Program-made: the position numbers and the translations under genes
Assembly: GCF_041080675.1 (NCBI RefSeq)
Contig: NZ_CP163522.1
Location: 1-60,993, forward strand
Source of the DNA: Streptomyces sp. cg36
Lineage (GTDB): Bacteria > Actinomycetota > Actinomycetes > Streptomycetales > Streptomycetaceae
DNA: 60,993 bases
Reading direction: 5' to 3'
Notes under the pieces: generated by a model
What the model was told of the DNA's origin: nothing
What the model saw: only the letters and a program-made list of their open reading frames with translations
Databases searched by the model: none
Shown: in pieces, positions 21,925-32,079 of the stretch
How positions within the stretch are numbered: the stretch's first letter is position 1
Layout of the letters: every line of letters starts with the position of its first letter

Positions 21925-24027
21925 GTGGCAGACACCGCGACCGCGCCCCCGGACACCACCGCCGGCGGCACCACCACCGAGGACACCGACACCGCCGAGT
22001 ACACCGTCGTCACCGAGCCTTCGGAGACCACGGACCCGGCCCCGGAGCAGAAGAAGACCAGCCGCGGGCGCCCCCAGGCGCTGCCGCTTCTTGTCCACGG
22101 CACGAACGCAACCGGAATCGCCACGGGCATCGCCTACGGCGTCGCCGGAGTGCCCGGACTCATCGCCGCGGGCGCGGCCGGAGTGGCTGTCGCCGCTGCC
22201 GCACTGGCCGGTCGCAAGAAGCGCTCGAAAGTCTCCGCCGCCCGCAAGGCCGCCGCCGCGAACCGTTCCGGAGGCGGCTCCGGCCGGGCCGGCGGGGGTG
22301 CGGGCAAGGGCGGTCTGCTCGGACGCGGCGGAGGTCGCGGCCGGTCGGGCGGCGGCGGCGCCGGGGGCGGCCGGATGAACAACCGCAGCGGCCGGTTGAA
22401 CGGCACCGGCGGCAAGATGAACGGCACCGGGAAGGGCGCTGAACGGCGTCCCGGCGGCGGCCGTCACGCCGCAGGCGGCGGCACCGGTGGGTCCGGGTCC
22501 GGGAAGAACGGGCGCGGCCTGGGCGGTCTGCTCGGCAAGGGCGGAGGCCGCGGCAAGGGCGGCCTGGGCGGCGGAGCCACCAGCCCCGCCGCCAACACCC
22601 CCAAGGGCACCGGCGGCAAGAACGGCCCCGGCGGGAGCAGCGGCGGCGGGAAGGCTGGCGCCGGTCAGCAGTCCCGCACCGGCAAGGCGTGGCAGACCCT
22701 CAAGGGCTGGGGCAACAAGATGCGCCGCAAGGGCGGCGGCTCGGGCACCGGGAGCGCCGGTTCCTCCGGCGGCTCCAGCGGTTCCGGCTCCGGCTCCGGG
22801 TCGGGCTCCAGCGGCAAGGGCACCACCCCGGCGAAGTCCCGCCTCGGGCGCGCGATGCAGAAGATGCGCGGCTGGGCGGGCAAACTGCGCCGCTCCAAGA
22901 AGGGCAAGGGCGGTACGTCCGGCGGCTCCAGCGGTTCCGGCACCAAGGCCGGTTCGGCATCGGGCCGCCTCTACCGGATGCGCCGCACCGCCGCCCGCAA
23001 GCTCGGGCACTGGGCACGCTGCGCCGGAGCCGGATTCCTCGCCGGACTCGCCGGGCTCCTCACGCTGCCGCTGGGAATTCTGTGGGGCACCTGGCGCCTG
23101 CTCACCAAGCACCGCGACCCGCTCGCCGGGTTCGCCTTCCCCGTCCGGATCGCCGGACGGATCTGGCGGTTCTTCTTCCGCCGCTCCAAGGCCCGCCACG
23201 ACAAGGAAGCCAAGGCGGACCAGCTCAACCTCACCGTCAACGACCCCCGGAAGGACACCGACCCCATGACCGGACCCTCTCTCGCCGCCGGCACCACCGT
23301 GCTGGACGGCAACAACTCCAAGTTCGCCCTCGCCATGCGGGCGACGCACTCCGCGTACACCGGCTACAGCCCGACCAGCATGATGGAGGTCGCTGCCGAG
23401 TACGCGGGCCTGCCCAACGGCATCCGGGCCGCGGCGATGGCCGTGCAGCAGATGGCCGTCAACTCCGACCAGAAGTACCCGTGCAGCAAGCGGGCCATCG
23501 CCAAGCTGACCGAGGCGTACCAGCGGATGGTCAACGCCGCCTCCCGTGCGGAGAACATGGTCGCTCTGTTCCGCTTCGCCCACGCCTTCGACATCGAGCG
23601 GATCGTCGCTCCGAGGACGAACGAGTGGATGTGGAACGTCACCCCGAACGGGTCGTCCGCGTCCGAGGCTGCGATGTTCCAGCCGGGCCGGATCGAGTCC
23701 GGGTGCGTCCTGATGGCCGTGCTCTACCGGACCTTCGACCCGGTCCACATGCTCCAGGTCGGCTCCGAGTACCAGGGCATCGGCTACGGGCTGAACGCCC
23801 TGGCCGACGCGATCGAGGCGCTGCACCAGCGCACCCGCGACCTGTACCCGGTCGACGACCGCGTCACCGACGAGCTCGGCACCCTGGTCCAGATGATCCG
23901 GGCGGCGGCCGACGACGCCGACATGGCCGCGAAGCTGTTCCTCGAGGACCACCGCCTGGAGATCAGCCACAACACCAACCCCCGCAAGGGCCCGGCCGCC
24001 GAGTCCATGTGGAACACCCCCCGCTGA
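21925..24027 (+). CDS. Gly/Ser/Arg-rich membrane-associated protein, transfer cluster
   Basis: A 700-aa protein, GTG start at 21925 (GAGGAT upstream). An N-terminal Thr-rich segment and one hydrophobic helix (about 60-92) lead into a ~240-residue Gly/Ser/Lys/Arg low-complexity region, then a hydrophobic segment at about 375-405 and a folded C-terminal ~240 residues (about 455-700, from TGPSLAAGTTVLDGNN on). Large Gly-rich Spd-like proteins precede traB in several Streptomyces plasmids. Directly upstream of traB here. Confidence 0.75.
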   Translation: MADTATAPPDTTAGGTTTEDTDTAEYTVVTEPSETTDPAPEQKKTSRGRPQALPLLVHGTNATGIATGIAYGVAGVPGLIAAGAAGVAVAAAALAGRKKRSKVSAARKAAAANRSGGGSGRAGGGAGKGGLLGRGGGRGRSGGGGAGGGRMNNRSGRLNGTGGKMNGTGKGAERRPGGGRHAAGGGTGGSGSGKNGRGLGGLLGKGGGRGKGGLGGGATSPAANTPKGTGGKNGPGGSSGGGKAGAGQQSRTGKAWQTLKGWGNKMRRKGGGSGTGSAGSSGGSSGSGSGSGSGSSGKGTTPAKSRLGRAMQKMRGWAGKLRRSKKGKGGTSGGSSGSGTKAGSASGRLYRMRRTAARKLGHWARCAGAGFLAGLAGLLTLPLGILWGTWRLLTKHRDPLAGFAFPVRIAGRIWRFFFRRSKARHDKEAKADQLNLTVNDPRKDTDPMTGPSLAAGTTVLDGNNSKFALAMRATHSAYTGYSPTSMMEVAAEYAGLPNGIRAAAMAVQQMAVNSDQKYPCSKRAIAKLTEAYQRMVNAASRAENMVALFRFAHAFDIERIVAPRTNEWMWNVTPNGSSASEAAMFQPGRIESGCVLMAVLYRTFDPVHMLQVGSEYQGIGYGLNALADAIEALHQRTRDLYPVDDRVTDELGTLVQMIRAAADDADMAAKLFLEDHRLEISHNTNPRKGPAAESMWNTPR

Positions 24028-24170
24028 CCCTTCGACCCCCAGCATGACCCGCACCACCAGGAGCCGGTGGCCGACCCCGAACCCCGGGGCCGGCCACCGG
24101 CTCCCTTGCTGCCTATCCACCTTGTTGCTGCCCCCGCCCCGCCTTCCTGACCAGGACGGAGAACCTCCCC

Positions 24171-26597
24171 ATGTCGATGCGTCACTGGGACTGGTCGCTG
24201 CCCAGCGGCCACACCACCTTCCTCGGATACGCCAGCGAGACCGCCGCTTCGATGGTGATGCTCGCCCCGATCACCGGACTGCCCTGGCAGGCCGCCGCCG
24301 TCACCCTCGGGGGCGCGGCCGCCGCCGGTGCCGTCCACGACCTGCGCGAGGGCACCACGGCCGGCACCCTCACCACCCGCGCCCTGTCCTGGGTCACCGC
24401 GGCCGGGTGGGCGTCCTGGGCGCTGGCGACCGCGCCCCTGACCTCCACCGGCTGGGCGACCGGCCTGGGCCTGGCCGCCGTCGGCATCGCCGCGAACGCG
24501 TCCGCGACCCGCTCGGAGTCCACCCGCTCTGAGCGCAAGCGGCTGCTCAAGCTGCGCCGCGAGTCGGTCGGCATCCTGCGCGACTGGGAAGACCGCATGA
24601 AGCGCGTCGCCCGGGTGGAGAACTGCGTCGGCAAGGACGTGCAGCACTGGCCCGGGAAGGTCGGCTACACCGTCGAGATCGACCTGCCCTCCGGCGGGAC
24701 CACGGCCGACGACCTGAACGGCTACGGCCCGAAGTTCGCCGCCGACCTGCGCCTCGCCGACGGCTGCGGCGTCGAGATCTTCCCCGGCGCCAACCGCGGC
24801 ACGATCCTGATCGAGGTCACCCTCAAGGACGTCATCAGCGAGGACATCCCCTACCCGGAGGACTTCTCCGAGCTGACGCTGACCGAGCGGTTCCCCTTCG
24901 GTCTGCACCGCAACGGCCAGGAGGCCATGGGCAGTCTCTGCAACGACTGCGGCATCCTCATCGGCGAGACGGACGCGGGCAAGACGAACACGCTGCGCGT
25001 CGTCACCGGCCAGCTCGCCCGGATGCCCGACGCGCTGATCTGGGCCATCGACATCACCGGTGGTGGCGTCGCCCTCCCGTGGATCACCCCGTGGGCCACC
25101 GAGGGCCTCGCGTCCGCGCCGGTCGTCGACTGGATCGCGCACACCGAGGACGAAGCCCGGCTCATGCTCAAGATGGCCGGGGAGATCATCGCGGCCCGCA
25201 AGGCCGGATACCAGCAGCTGATGCGGGAGAAGAAGACCGACAACAAGCTGCCGATCTCCCACGAGATCCCGGGCATCGTCATCATCACCGACGAGACCGC
25301 CTCCCTCCCCTTCGACGTCAAGGAGATGCTCGACAAGGTCGCCGAAGAGGGCCGCGCGATGCGCGTGCGCAACCTCGTCTGCGGCCTGCGCGCCACGCAG
25401 GACGTCGTCACCGCCACCATGAAGATCCAGGCGAAGTGGCGCGTCGGCATGACCGTTTCCGACGCCGAAGAGCTCGCGTACCTCTTCCCCGGCTACATCA
25501 AGATCGACCCGAAGGACGCGCCCGTCGCGGGCGCCGGGTGGACGATGCACACCCGCCTCGGGCCCAAGAAGCCCACGGCGATGAAGGTGTGGCGCCTGGT
25601 CGACGAGCTCACCGACAAGATCTGCGCCGCGACCGCCGCCCGGCGGCCCAAGCTGGATGAGCTGTCCGCGTCGGTGGAGAGCGGCGCGTTCTACCCGCAG
25701 CGGTGGGCGCGCACGCTGCCGGACCTCTACAAGGGCCAGCAGCTCACCGAGTCCGCGCAGCACGCGATCGACAACGCCGGGGAGATCATCGACGCCTCCA
25801 CCCTGCTCGCCTCCGCCCCGGCCCCGGCCGGATCGGCCGGCACCACCCCGGCGGCCCCGGCCGCCTCGGTGCCGCAGGGGTTCGAGGGCTTCGGCGGCGC
25901 GGCGGAGCTGTTCGCCGCCGTCAACGCCAGCCTCGACCCGACTGCCGGGCCGATCGCGGTTCCCGCCGGACCGGCTCCGGCTGCCGCTCCGGCAGCGGCC
26001 CCGCTCCCCCGCCCGACCCGCCCGGTCGACCCGCGCGAGAAGGGCTGGGAGCTCCTGGTCGCCGCCGGCGAAACCGGCTACACGCCCAAGCTCCTGCACG
26101 AGGCGCTCCAGCAGCTCCTGGGCGACGCCACCCCGGCGCCGCGCACGGTCGGCGGCTGGCTCAGCAAGTGGGCGGAGGAAGGCAGGGCCATCAAGGACGA
26201 CTCCGGGCAGTACGCCCGGTACATCGCCCGCGAGGCCGCCGCCCAGCAGCCCAGCACCGCCCCCGCCGAGCCGGCCGGGACGACGCTGCCCGAGGGCCTG
26301 GACGGCGCCCTGGTCCTCGAGGCCGTCGAACTGGTCGTGTCCACCCAGTTCGGGTCGACGTCGATGCTCCAGCGCAAGCTGCGCATCGGCTTCGCCCTGG
26401 CGGAGAGGCTGATGGACTACCTCCACCAGCTGGGCATCGTCGGCCCCTCCGACGGCTCCAAGGCCCGCGAAATCCAGGTCTCGACTGACGACCTGGAGGT
26501 GGTAAAGATGAGGCTGGCCGACGAACTCGGCTTCACCGCGCGCGACTTGGGCGCGATGGGTCTCGCGGCCGCCGCCGCTTCGCACACCAAGGAGTGA
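24171..26597 (+). CDS. traB: TraB-type conjugative DNA translocase (FtsK/SpoIIIE family)
   Basis: An 808-aa protein, typical TraB length. Hydrophobic N-terminal helices at about 28-55 and 68-110 anchor it. The motor domain has Walker A GETDAGKT (Lys271) and Walker B GIVIITDE (374-375). An Ala/Pro linker (about 545-620) leads to winged-helix segments, the last ([19 protein letters not shown]) resembling FtsK-gamma, which in TraB recognises plasmid 8-bp repeats. TraB hexamers pump double-stranded DNA between mycelia with no relaxase. The C-terminus overlaps nothing; a small membrane gene follows after 2 nt. Confidence 0.92.
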   Translation: MSMRHWDWSLPSGHTTFLGYASETAASMVMLAPITGLPWQAAAVTLGGAAAAGAVHDLREGTTAGTLTTRALSWVTAAGWASWALATAPLTSTGWATGLGLAAVGIAANASATRSESTRSERKRLLKLRRESVGILRDWEDRMKRVARVENCVGKDVQHWPGKVGYTVEIDLPSGGTTADDLNGYGPKFAADLRLADGCGVEIFPGANRGTILIEVTLKDVISEDIPYPEDFSELTLTERFPFGLHRNGQEAMGSLCNDCGILIGETDAGKTNTLRVVTGQLARMPDALIWAIDITGGGVALPWITPWATEGLASAPVVDWIAHTEDEARLMLKMAGEIIAARKAGYQQLMREKKTDNKLPISHEIPGIVIITDETASLPFDVKEMLDKVAEEGRAMRVRNLVCGLRATQDVVTATMKIQAKWRVGMTVSDAEELAYLFPGYIKIDPKDAPVAGAGWTMHTRLGPKKPTAMKVWRLVDELTDKICAATAARRPKLDELSASVESGAFYPQRWARTLPDLYKGQQLTESAQHAIDNAGEIIDASTLLASAPAPAGSAGTTPAAPAASVPQGFEGFGGAAELFAAVNASLDPTAGPIAVPAGPAPAAAPAAAPLPRPTRPVDPREKGWELLVAAGETGYTPKLLHEALQQLLGDATPAPRTVGGWLSKWAEEGRAIKDDSGQYARYIAREAAAQQPSTAPAEPAGTTLPEGLDGALVLEAVELVVSTQFGSTSMLQRKLRIGFALAERLMDYLHQLGIVGPSDGSKAREIQVSTDDLEVVKMRLADELGFTARDLGAMGLAAAAASHTKE

Positions 26598-26599
26598 CC

Positions 26600-26902
26600 A
26601 TGGAGACAGCGGATGAGGAGATCGAGCGCCTGGAGGCCGAACGGCACTCCTACAGCGAGACCTTCAAGAACACATCCGAGGCCGACACCGTCACCCGCGC
26701 ACACCTCCAGTCGGAGATGGACCGGCGCACCGCCCGGATCCAGGAGCTCCAGCAGCACCAGCCGCTGGGGTTCTTCGCCCGCTGGGGCCTGCGCGCCGCC
26801 GCCATCGCGGCCGTCTGGGGCGCCTTCGAGTTCGGCCCGTGGTGGGTGAAGGCCGGCCTCGGTCTCCTCGCGGCGTTCCTCGCCTTCTACAGCCTCGGCT
26901 GA
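26600..26902 (+). CDS. Small membrane protein with coiled-coil start
   Basis: A 100-aa protein. Charged helix at 1-55, then two hydrophobic helices (about 62-78 and 82-99). AAGGAG lies 5 nt before ATG 26600, 2 nt after the traB stop, so it is cotranscribed. A likely Spd-type partner of TraB. Confidence 0.8.
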   Translation: METADEEIERLEAERHSYSETFKNTSEADTVTRAHLQSEMDRRTARIQELQQHQPLGFFARWGLRAAAIAAVWGAFEFGPWWVKAGLGLLAAFLAFYSLG

Positions 26903-26940
26903 CCTCCCCGCCCCACCTCACGGCCCGACCCGGGCCACCC

Positions 26941-26975
26941 AGGACCCGCCCAGCCATCCCGGCCGGGCGGGTCCT
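26941..26975 (+). terminator. Hairpin terminator after traB
   Basis: AGGACCCGCCC (26941-26951) pairs perfectly with GGGCGGGTCCT (26965-26975) around a 13-nt loop. Confidence 0.8.
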
Positions 26976-27016
26976 TCGCGTTCCCCACCACCCTCTCCCC
27001 CGTCAAGGAGCACCTC

Positions 27017-27655
27017 GTGGAACCCCGCGACCTCACCCTCACCGACTACCAGCACACCCCGCCACACCCCGGCCCTCCCACCGCCGGCCTCCCGGTCGAC
27101 GGACTGGAGCAGATCTGGGCACTGTTCCCCGAGGCCCGCCCCGGCGCCCGTCCCGGAGACCTTCCGGCCGCGCCCGCCCACGCCGCCGTCGGACTCCCCA
27201 CCGACGAGGCGTACATGGCACGCGTCTACGACCTGGTCCGCCGGGAGGAAGCCCTCCAGTACCTCCGCGCGCAGTACCAGCAGGCGGCCCTCGCCCCGGT
27301 CCCCACCTACCCGCAGGTCATGGCTCCGGCGCCGACGCACCTGCTTCCGCCCGCCGCTCCGGCCGCGCCGCAGCGAGCGGTTCCCGCGTTCGTGTGGAAG
27401 TACAGCGCCATCGCCCTGTCGACCGGCGGCGGCATCGCGCTCGCCGGGGTCGGCGTCGGTGCTGCCGCTCCGACCCTCGCGCAGCTGCCCGCCATCCTCA
27501 CCGCGACCGGCCAGGCCGTGATGAGCGTGGCCGGCCTGTTCGTGCTGATCTTCCTCGCGCTCGCCGTACGCGGAGCCTCGCGCGGCAACGGCGGGGGCGG
27601 CACCACGGTCAACATCCGCAAGGCGGTCTTCCGGCGCAACAAGTTCCACGGATGA
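27017..27655 (+). CDS. Membrane protein, transfer cluster
   Basis: A 212-aa protein starting with GTG 27017 behind AAGGAG. A Pro-rich soluble half (1-125) precedes two hydrophobic helices (about 128-152 and 160-185) and a basic tail. No recognised family. Position and topology suggest a plasmid-spread protein. Confidence 0.75.
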   Translation: MEPRDLTLTDYQHTPPHPGPPTAGLPVDGLEQIWALFPEARPGARPGDLPAAPAHAAVGLPTDEAYMARVYDLVRREEALQYLRAQYQQAALAPVPTYPQVMAPAPTHLLPPAAPAAPQRAVPAFVWKYSAIALSTGGGIALAGVGVGAAAPTLAQLPAILTATGQAVMSVAGLFVLIFLALAVRGASRGNGGGGTTVNIRKAVFRRNKFHG

Positions 27656-27760
27656 GCCGGGCTGCCTGCCTCGCCCCCGCCCCGCCCGCTCCTGGGCGCC
27701 GGGGACGGGACAGGCCGCCCGGCCCGCACCACCACCGTCTCGACAAGGAGCAGCATCACC

Positions 27761-28507
27761 TTGGCACCCAACGACCCGACCCCGGCCGCCGACAACGACC
27801 GCACGAAGTCGACGTCGACGAAGAAGGAGTCCCGCCTCTCCGAAGCCCGCACCTGGTGGAACGAGGCATGGGACGAGGGCGGCACCCTCCACGAGCTGTG
27901 GGAGGACGTCCGGCGCGCACCCGACGCCGGATGGCACGGCATGGCCAACTGGATCAAGGCCGTCGCCGCCATCGCCGTGTTCTCGTTCGTCGTCCTGCTC
28001 TTCAACGGCGCCGTCGACGTCCTGCTGGACGCCGCGCACCGCATCCTCACCGCCGTGCCGAACGTCCAGGTCGGCGACAACACCTCCACCGGCGTGTGGG
28101 CCACGATCGACAACCCGATCCGCTCATACATCGCCGCCCACTCCGCCGGCCTGCCGATCAGCGCCTCCACCGTCTACACCCTGTGGCAGGTCACTGGCCT
28201 GTTCTCCCTGATCGCCGGGTTCATCACCCGCAGCAACGGGATCCGGCTGACGTGGCTGGCATGGGGGTGCGCGGGCATCGCGATGGTCTGGACGACGACC
28301 CCGGACACCTCGCGCACCGTCGCCACCGCCATCGCCGTCCTCGCCTGGACGTTCGCGTCGGCCTTCGCCCTGCGCGGGCTGAACCTGCGGCCGCGGGTCT
28401 TCTCCACCGTGCACACCGCCCCGCAGATCACGGTCCAACCGCAGATCCACATCCCGGCCCAGCCCGACGGCCCCGCCCCGGACAACGTCCGCCAGCTGGG
28501 CCGCTGA
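27761..28507 (+). CDS. Multi-pass membrane protein, transfer cluster
   Basis: A 248-aa protein with a rare TTG start (27761, AAGGAG rather far upstream). The soluble acidic N-terminus (1-68) is followed by about four hydrophobic helices (70-92, 140-160, 168-185, 192-215) and a Pro-rich tail. Not recognised. Likely Spd-type. Confidence 0.75.
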   Translation: MAPNDPTPAADNDRTKSTSTKKESRLSEARTWWNEAWDEGGTLHELWEDVRRAPDAGWHGMANWIKAVAAIAVFSFVVLLFNGAVDVLLDAAHRILTAVPNVQVGDNTSTGVWATIDNPIRSYIAAHSAGLPISASTVYTLWQVTGLFSLIAGFITRSNGIRLTWLAWGCAGIAMVWTTTPDTSRTVATAIAVLAWTFASAFALRGLNLRPRVFSTVHTAPQITVQPQIHIPAQPDGPAPDNVRQLGR

Positions 28508-28675
28508 TCCGGTCGCTCCGCCTGGCCACCGGCCGCCGCTGCCCGTACCCCGGGCGGCCGGCTGCCGGTGACCGGACAGGCCGACCGGCCTGAGCTCCAC
28601 CCGCGCCCGCCACCCCGCCACCAGGGGCGGCGGGCGCTTGAACGTCCACGCCACCGACGACATGGAGGGTTCATC

Positions 28676-28783
28676 GTGCTCATCCCCCGGCCCCGCCGCA
28701 GGATCGGCCGCCCCCGCCCCACCATCCCCGGCCCCCGCTACCCCGCGCCCCAGCGCCGACTCCCCGGTACCTGGAGCAGGTGA
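28676..28783 (+). CDS. Tiny Arg/Pro-rich ORF, 35 aa
   Basis: GTG 28676 follows GGAGGG. The product begins MLIPRPRRRIGRPRP and is strongly basic, with Pro alternating with Arg, so it could bind nucleic acid. Its TGA overlaps the ATG of the next gene by one base, giving coupling. Confidence 0.5.
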   Translation: MLIPRPRRRIGRPRPTIPGPRYPAPQRRLPGTWSR

Positions 28784-29211
28784 TGGCCGACCAGGACCAG
28801 GACCTGGTCGACGTCGACCCGAACGACCCCGGCGATGGCTCCTTACCGGTCTTCCGGTGGAAGCAGGCCGGGCGCGAGAACCTCGCGACGCGCCGCCAGT
28901 TGCGGGAGATGGGCCTGCGCCCCGGCGGCCAGGAGCCCGTCGCACGGATCGAATGCCGTGGCGGCAAGCGCTTCGCGTGGCTGTACCGGATCGACCTGGC
29001 GAAGCCGAAGTTCGCGATGACGCTCGCGAAGGAAGCCGCGCTCGACAAGGCGATGGCTGCTCGCCAGACGTGTCCCGGCCCCTGCGGCCGGCGCTATTTC
29101 CACTGCCTCCCGCTGAAAACCCTGGGGTCCTGCCTGGAGTGCTACGACGGCACGCCCGCCGACCCCGCCTCCTACATCGCTCCCCCGGCCAAGCACCTGC
29201 TGGCCGCCTGA
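28783..29211 (+). CDS. RRQRL-motif zinc-binding protein
   Basis: A 142-aa protein. ATRRQLREMGLRPGGQEP (about 37-54) and YRIDLAKPKFAMT (about 72-84) are the hallmarks of the actinobacterial RRQRL-motif family, and the C-terminal CPGPC...C..C set (about 103-125) binds zinc. Widespread on Streptomyces conjugative elements, function unknown. Starts at ATG 28783 (or GTG 28780). Confidence 0.8.
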   Translation: MADQDQDLVDVDPNDPGDGSLPVFRWKQAGRENLATRRQLREMGLRPGGQEPVARIECRGGKRFAWLYRIDLAKPKFAMTLAKEAALDKAMAARQTCPGPCGRRYFHCLPLKTLGSCLECYDGTPADPASYIAPPAKHLLAA

Positions 29212-29230
29212 TCCGAGAGGACACCAGCCC

Positions 29231-29476
29231 ATGAGCACCGCCACCCTCGCCGCCTTCACCGAGCCGGACCGCCCCAAGAACCTGCTGATCAGGTTCATCA
29301 CGGTCGGCGGCTCGTACGTGGACGTCACCGGCCCCGGCGAGCACTCCGACAAGAACCGCTGGCACTGCCACGGCTGCGGCGACTCCTCCGACCGGCCCGA
29401 GGAGGACTTCCTGTTCTGCATCCGGCCGGACGCCAACAGCCACGCCGCCGCCTGCCGCGCCATCCCGCTGAAGTGA
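29231..29476 (+). CDS. Small zinc-finger-like protein
   Basis: An 81-aa protein with a WHCHGCGD motif at about 45-52 and further Cys/His residues (FC at 62, HAAAC at 71-75), fitting a small zinc-bound fold. ATG 29231; stop overlaps the next GTG by 4 nt. Common hypothetical in Streptomyces plasmids. Confidence 0.75.
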   Translation: MSTATLAAFTEPDRPKNLLIRFITVGGSYVDVTGPGEHSDKNRWHCHGCGDSSDRPEEDFLFCIRPDANSHAAACRAIPLK

Positions 29477-29763
29477 GCGCCCGCCACCTGCGCGGCGCCC
29501 TGCTGCTGGCCGCCGCCGTCCCGCTTGCCGCGGCGACGGCCGCCGCCGCGCTCAGGGCCAGCCACCTCAAGCTCTACGCCGACCGGCACCGCATCGAGAT
29601 CACCGCCCGGCCCCGGCCGGGCTGCCCGCGCTGCCACGGCGAGGGCGGCTGGTGGGTCGGCGGCGCCTTCCCGGAGATGGAGGCGTGCGGCTGCTGGTCC
29701 GACCGGCGCGAGCTGCGCATCCGGCTCCTGCCCGTCCCGGCCTGGAACGAGCCTCCGTTCTGA
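29473..29763 (+). CDS. Small membrane-anchored protein with Cys motif
   Basis: A 96-aa protein, GTG start coupled to the upstream gene. One hydrophobic helix (about 8-28), then a CPRCHGEGGWW segment and CGC, a likely zinc site facing the cytoplasm. Function unknown. Confidence 0.7.
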   Translation: MSARHLRGALLLAAAVPLAAATAAAALRASHLKLYADRHRIEITARPRPGCPRCHGEGGWWVGGAFPEMEACGCWSDRRELRIRLLPVPAWNEPPF

Positions 29764-29770
29764 GCACCAC

Positions 29771-29799
29771 CGCCCCCGGCCGGAGATCGGCCGGGGGCG
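29771..29799 (+). terminator. Hairpin terminator
   Basis: CGCCCCCGGCCG (29771-29782) pairs perfectly with CGGCCGGGGGCG (29788-29799) around a 5-nt loop. Confidence 0.85.
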
Positions 29800-29885
29800 A
29801 AGGCACCACGGGGCGTCCGCAGCATCGGCAAGAGGCCGGCCGCCCCGCACCCCACCCCGAATCCGAGATGAGGAGCACACCCAGC

Positions 29886-30503
29886 ATGACCGATCGCCTC
29901 CGCGCCATCGAGGGCCTCGCCCTGGTCGCCGCCCTGACCGCCGTCTTCGACGGAGTCCACGCACTGGGGGACCAGTTCGTGCAGAACTCGCACGACGCGA
30001 TGACCAAGGGAATGCACGGCTCCCACCTGGTCTACAAGAACGACGGCAGCCCGGTGGAAGAGAACCCGTGGCGGCACGGCAAGGAAGGCCGCACCTGCAC
30101 CGCCAGCGCGTACGGCCGCCGCTCGGTGAGCCGACATGTGGCCAGCTACAGCGCCGTACAGCTCGCCTCCACCCTCGCCGTCACCCGCACCCTCGGCTAC
30201 CGCGTCCCCGCCGGCGCCCTGCTCACCGGCGCCGCGATCAACGCGATCACCCACGGAATCCTGGACAGGCGCGAACCGCTGCTCTGGCTCGCGGAGAAGG
30301 CCGGCAAGTCCGGCTACATCAAGCACGCCACCGTCGTCCGCAAGTCCGGCGGCGAGGGCACCGAGTACCCCAAGGCCGTCCAGGACGTCTCCGGTCCCGG
30401 TACGGCGCTGATGGAGTTGGACCAGGCGGCGCACCGCGCGATCGGCGTGGCCGCCGCCCTGGTCACCACCTGGATCACCCTGCGCAAGGGCGGCCGCCGG
30501 TGA
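29886..30503 (+). CDS. Membrane protein, DUF3307-like
   Basis: A 205-aa protein. The N-terminal helix carries VFDGVHALGDQFVQNSHDA (about 22-40), the polar-in-membrane pattern of DUF3307 proteins; further hydrophobic helices lie at about 98-125 and 180-198. ATG 29886 is preferred (GAGGAG 10 nt upstream); ATG 29868 is possible. Overlaps the next gene by 4 nt. Function unknown. Confidence 0.7.
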   Translation: MTDRLRAIEGLALVAALTAVFDGVHALGDQFVQNSHDAMTKGMHGSHLVYKNDGSPVEENPWRHGKEGRTCTASAYGRRSVSRHVASYSAVQLASTLAVTRTLGYRVPAGALLTGAAINAITHGILDRREPLLWLAEKAGKSGYIKHATVVRKSGGEGTEYPKAVQDVSGPGTALMELDQAAHRAIGVAAALVTTWITLRKGGRR

Positions 30504-30853
30504 GCCCCGCCGCCCGTACCCGGCTGGAGCGCGTCCGCGCTTCGGCCGGGATCGTGAAGCTCGCCGTCCAGCAGATCGAGGACGAACTGGGCGGTCCGAT
30601 CGATGCCGAGTTCCTCGCCGAGACGCTGCGCGAGCTGTTCGACGAGGCCGACCCCAAGGGCGGCGTCCTCGGCTCGCTCAACCAGCTGCTGACGATGGCC
30701 GCGAGGGCCGCCGCGCTCACCGAGCTGAACGGCGAGGACTCCGAGTCCGCCGCCTGCGCGATCGAAGAGGCTGCGGCCTACATCGGCGACTCCGCCGGGA
30801 TGCGCCTGCACCTGGCCACCTCCACCCTCCACCCGCAAGGAGAACGCTCGTGA
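30500..30853 (+). CDS. Small helical hypothetical protein
   Basis: A 117-aa all-helical protein. GTG 30500 and its stop both overlap neighbours by 4 nt, so it is embedded in a coupled operon with the kinase downstream. No family recognised. Confidence 0.7.
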   Translation: MSPAARTRLERVRASAGIVKLAVQQIEDELGGPIDAEFLAETLRELFDEADPKGGVLGSLNQLLTMAARAAALTELNGEDSESAACAIEEAAAYIGDSAGMRLHLATSTLHPQGERS

Positions 30854-31851
30854 AGACCACCTTCGAAGGCACCATGCAGCCGCTCGACACGACCATCCCC
30901 GACCCGGCGCTGATCGTCCTCATCGGCGCGGCGGGGAGCGGCAAGAGCACCTGGGCGAGCACCTGGCCCTCCACGCAGGTCCTGGAGCTCGACCAGTTCA
31001 GGGCGATGGTTTCGGATGAGGCCGGGGACCAGGAGGCCACCTTGTCCGCAGTCAACGTGATGCACACCGTGCTGGAGGCCCGCCTCGCCCGCAAGCGCAC
31101 GACGGTGATCGACGCGACGAATACCGAGGAACGGGTGAGGGCCGGCCTTGTGCAGATGGCCCGGAACTACGGCGTGCCCACCGTCGCGTTCCTGGTCTCC
31201 ACCCCGGCCTCGGTCTGTGTGGAGCGCCAGGCCGACCGGAGCCCGGACCGCGCCGTGCCCGAGGGCGTCGTACGTCGCCAGCACGCCGAAGCCGTCGCCG
31301 CCTTCCCCCAGCTGCGCGGCGAGGGCTTCGACCACGTCGTGTTCGCCGACAACATCCACCGCCTTCAGCCGCTTCTGCAGCGCGCCAGCGACACCCGCCG
31401 CCGCGAGCTCGGCTGGGACGGCGGCGACGGCCTGGGCGGCCTGCTCCTGGTCCGCCGCACGTTCGGCGCGGAGGTGGTGCCGCTGTGGCGGTGGCGGGAC
31501 AACTCGCCGCTCGCCAGCGGCGACCGCGTCGGCGAGATCCGCCTCGGGCCCGACCGCCTGGTCCTCGCCCTGCGCACCGACGTCGACGGCGAGGGCGACG
31601 TGGGCTTCGACCTGCTGGTCGGCTGCCCGTACGACGACGACTGCGACGCCCCGGCGTGGCAGCCGGTCTTCTCGGTCACCGACCTGTGGAAGGCGCACAC
31701 CAGCGACACCGGGCTGCACCCGGACGCAGTCTGCTCCGTCCACGGCGGCCCCGACGACGTCGACCAGGAGGCCGACGACCACGACCAGGACGACGACCCT
31801 GAGGGCCGCGCGGACCTGGAAGAGCAGTTCGCGGCCGCGGTCCGCGAGTGA
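30850..31851 (+). CDS. P-loop kinase, polynucleotide-kinase-like
   Basis: A 333-aa protein. Walker A GAAGSGKS at about 26-33, then LELDQFRAMVSDEAGDQEAT (about 46-65) and TTVIDATNTE (about 85-95), the pattern of AAA_33 or Pnkp-type kinases that phosphorylate nucleic-acid 5' ends or nucleotides. The second half (about 165-300) is a separate beta-rich region without a recognised family, ending in an acidic tail. GTG start, coupled on both sides. The substrate is not readable from sequence; a repair, RNA-processing or toxin-like role is possible. Confidence 0.75.
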   Translation: MKTTFEGTMQPLDTTIPDPALIVLIGAAGSGKSTWASTWPSTQVLELDQFRAMVSDEAGDQEATLSAVNVMHTVLEARLARKRTTVIDATNTEERVRAGLVQMARNYGVPTVAFLVSTPASVCVERQADRSPDRAVPEGVVRRQHAEAVAAFPQLRGEGFDHVVFADNIHRLQPLLQRASDTRRRELGWDGGDGLGGLLLVRRTFGAEVVPLWRWRDNSPLASGDRVGEIRLGPDRLVLALRTDVDGEGDVGFDLLVGCPYDDDCDAPAWQPVFSVTDLWKAHTSDTGLHPDAVCSVHGGPDDVDQEADDHDQDDDPEGRADLEEQFAAAVRE

Positions 31852-32042
31852 GCCGCGCCGCCGACGGTCCGCACCCGCACCCGCTCACCCCGGCCGAACT
31901 TCTGGCCGGGGATGAGTGGGCCCACGGCTGCCCTGACTGTCACCTCCCGATCCAGGGCGGAAGCGCCGGCCTCGCCGCGCACCGCCGCACAGTCCACACC
32001 AGCGCGGGCGACCCGCGCCGCCAGATCAACATCCAGTTATGA
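31848..32042 (+). CDS. Small zinc-finger protein
   Basis: A 64-aa protein with a CPDC-x12-H-x4-H (C2H2-like) motif at about 28-49. GTG 31848 overlaps the kinase stop. A probable nucleic-acid-binding accessory of the kinase operon. Confidence 0.65.
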   Translation: MSRAADGPHPHPLTPAELLAGDEWAHGCPDCHLPIQGGSAGLAAHRRTVHTSAGDPRRQINIQL

Positions 32043-32079
32043 GCGGCCCGGCCGCTCCCACCCCTTCACGGAGGCCCGC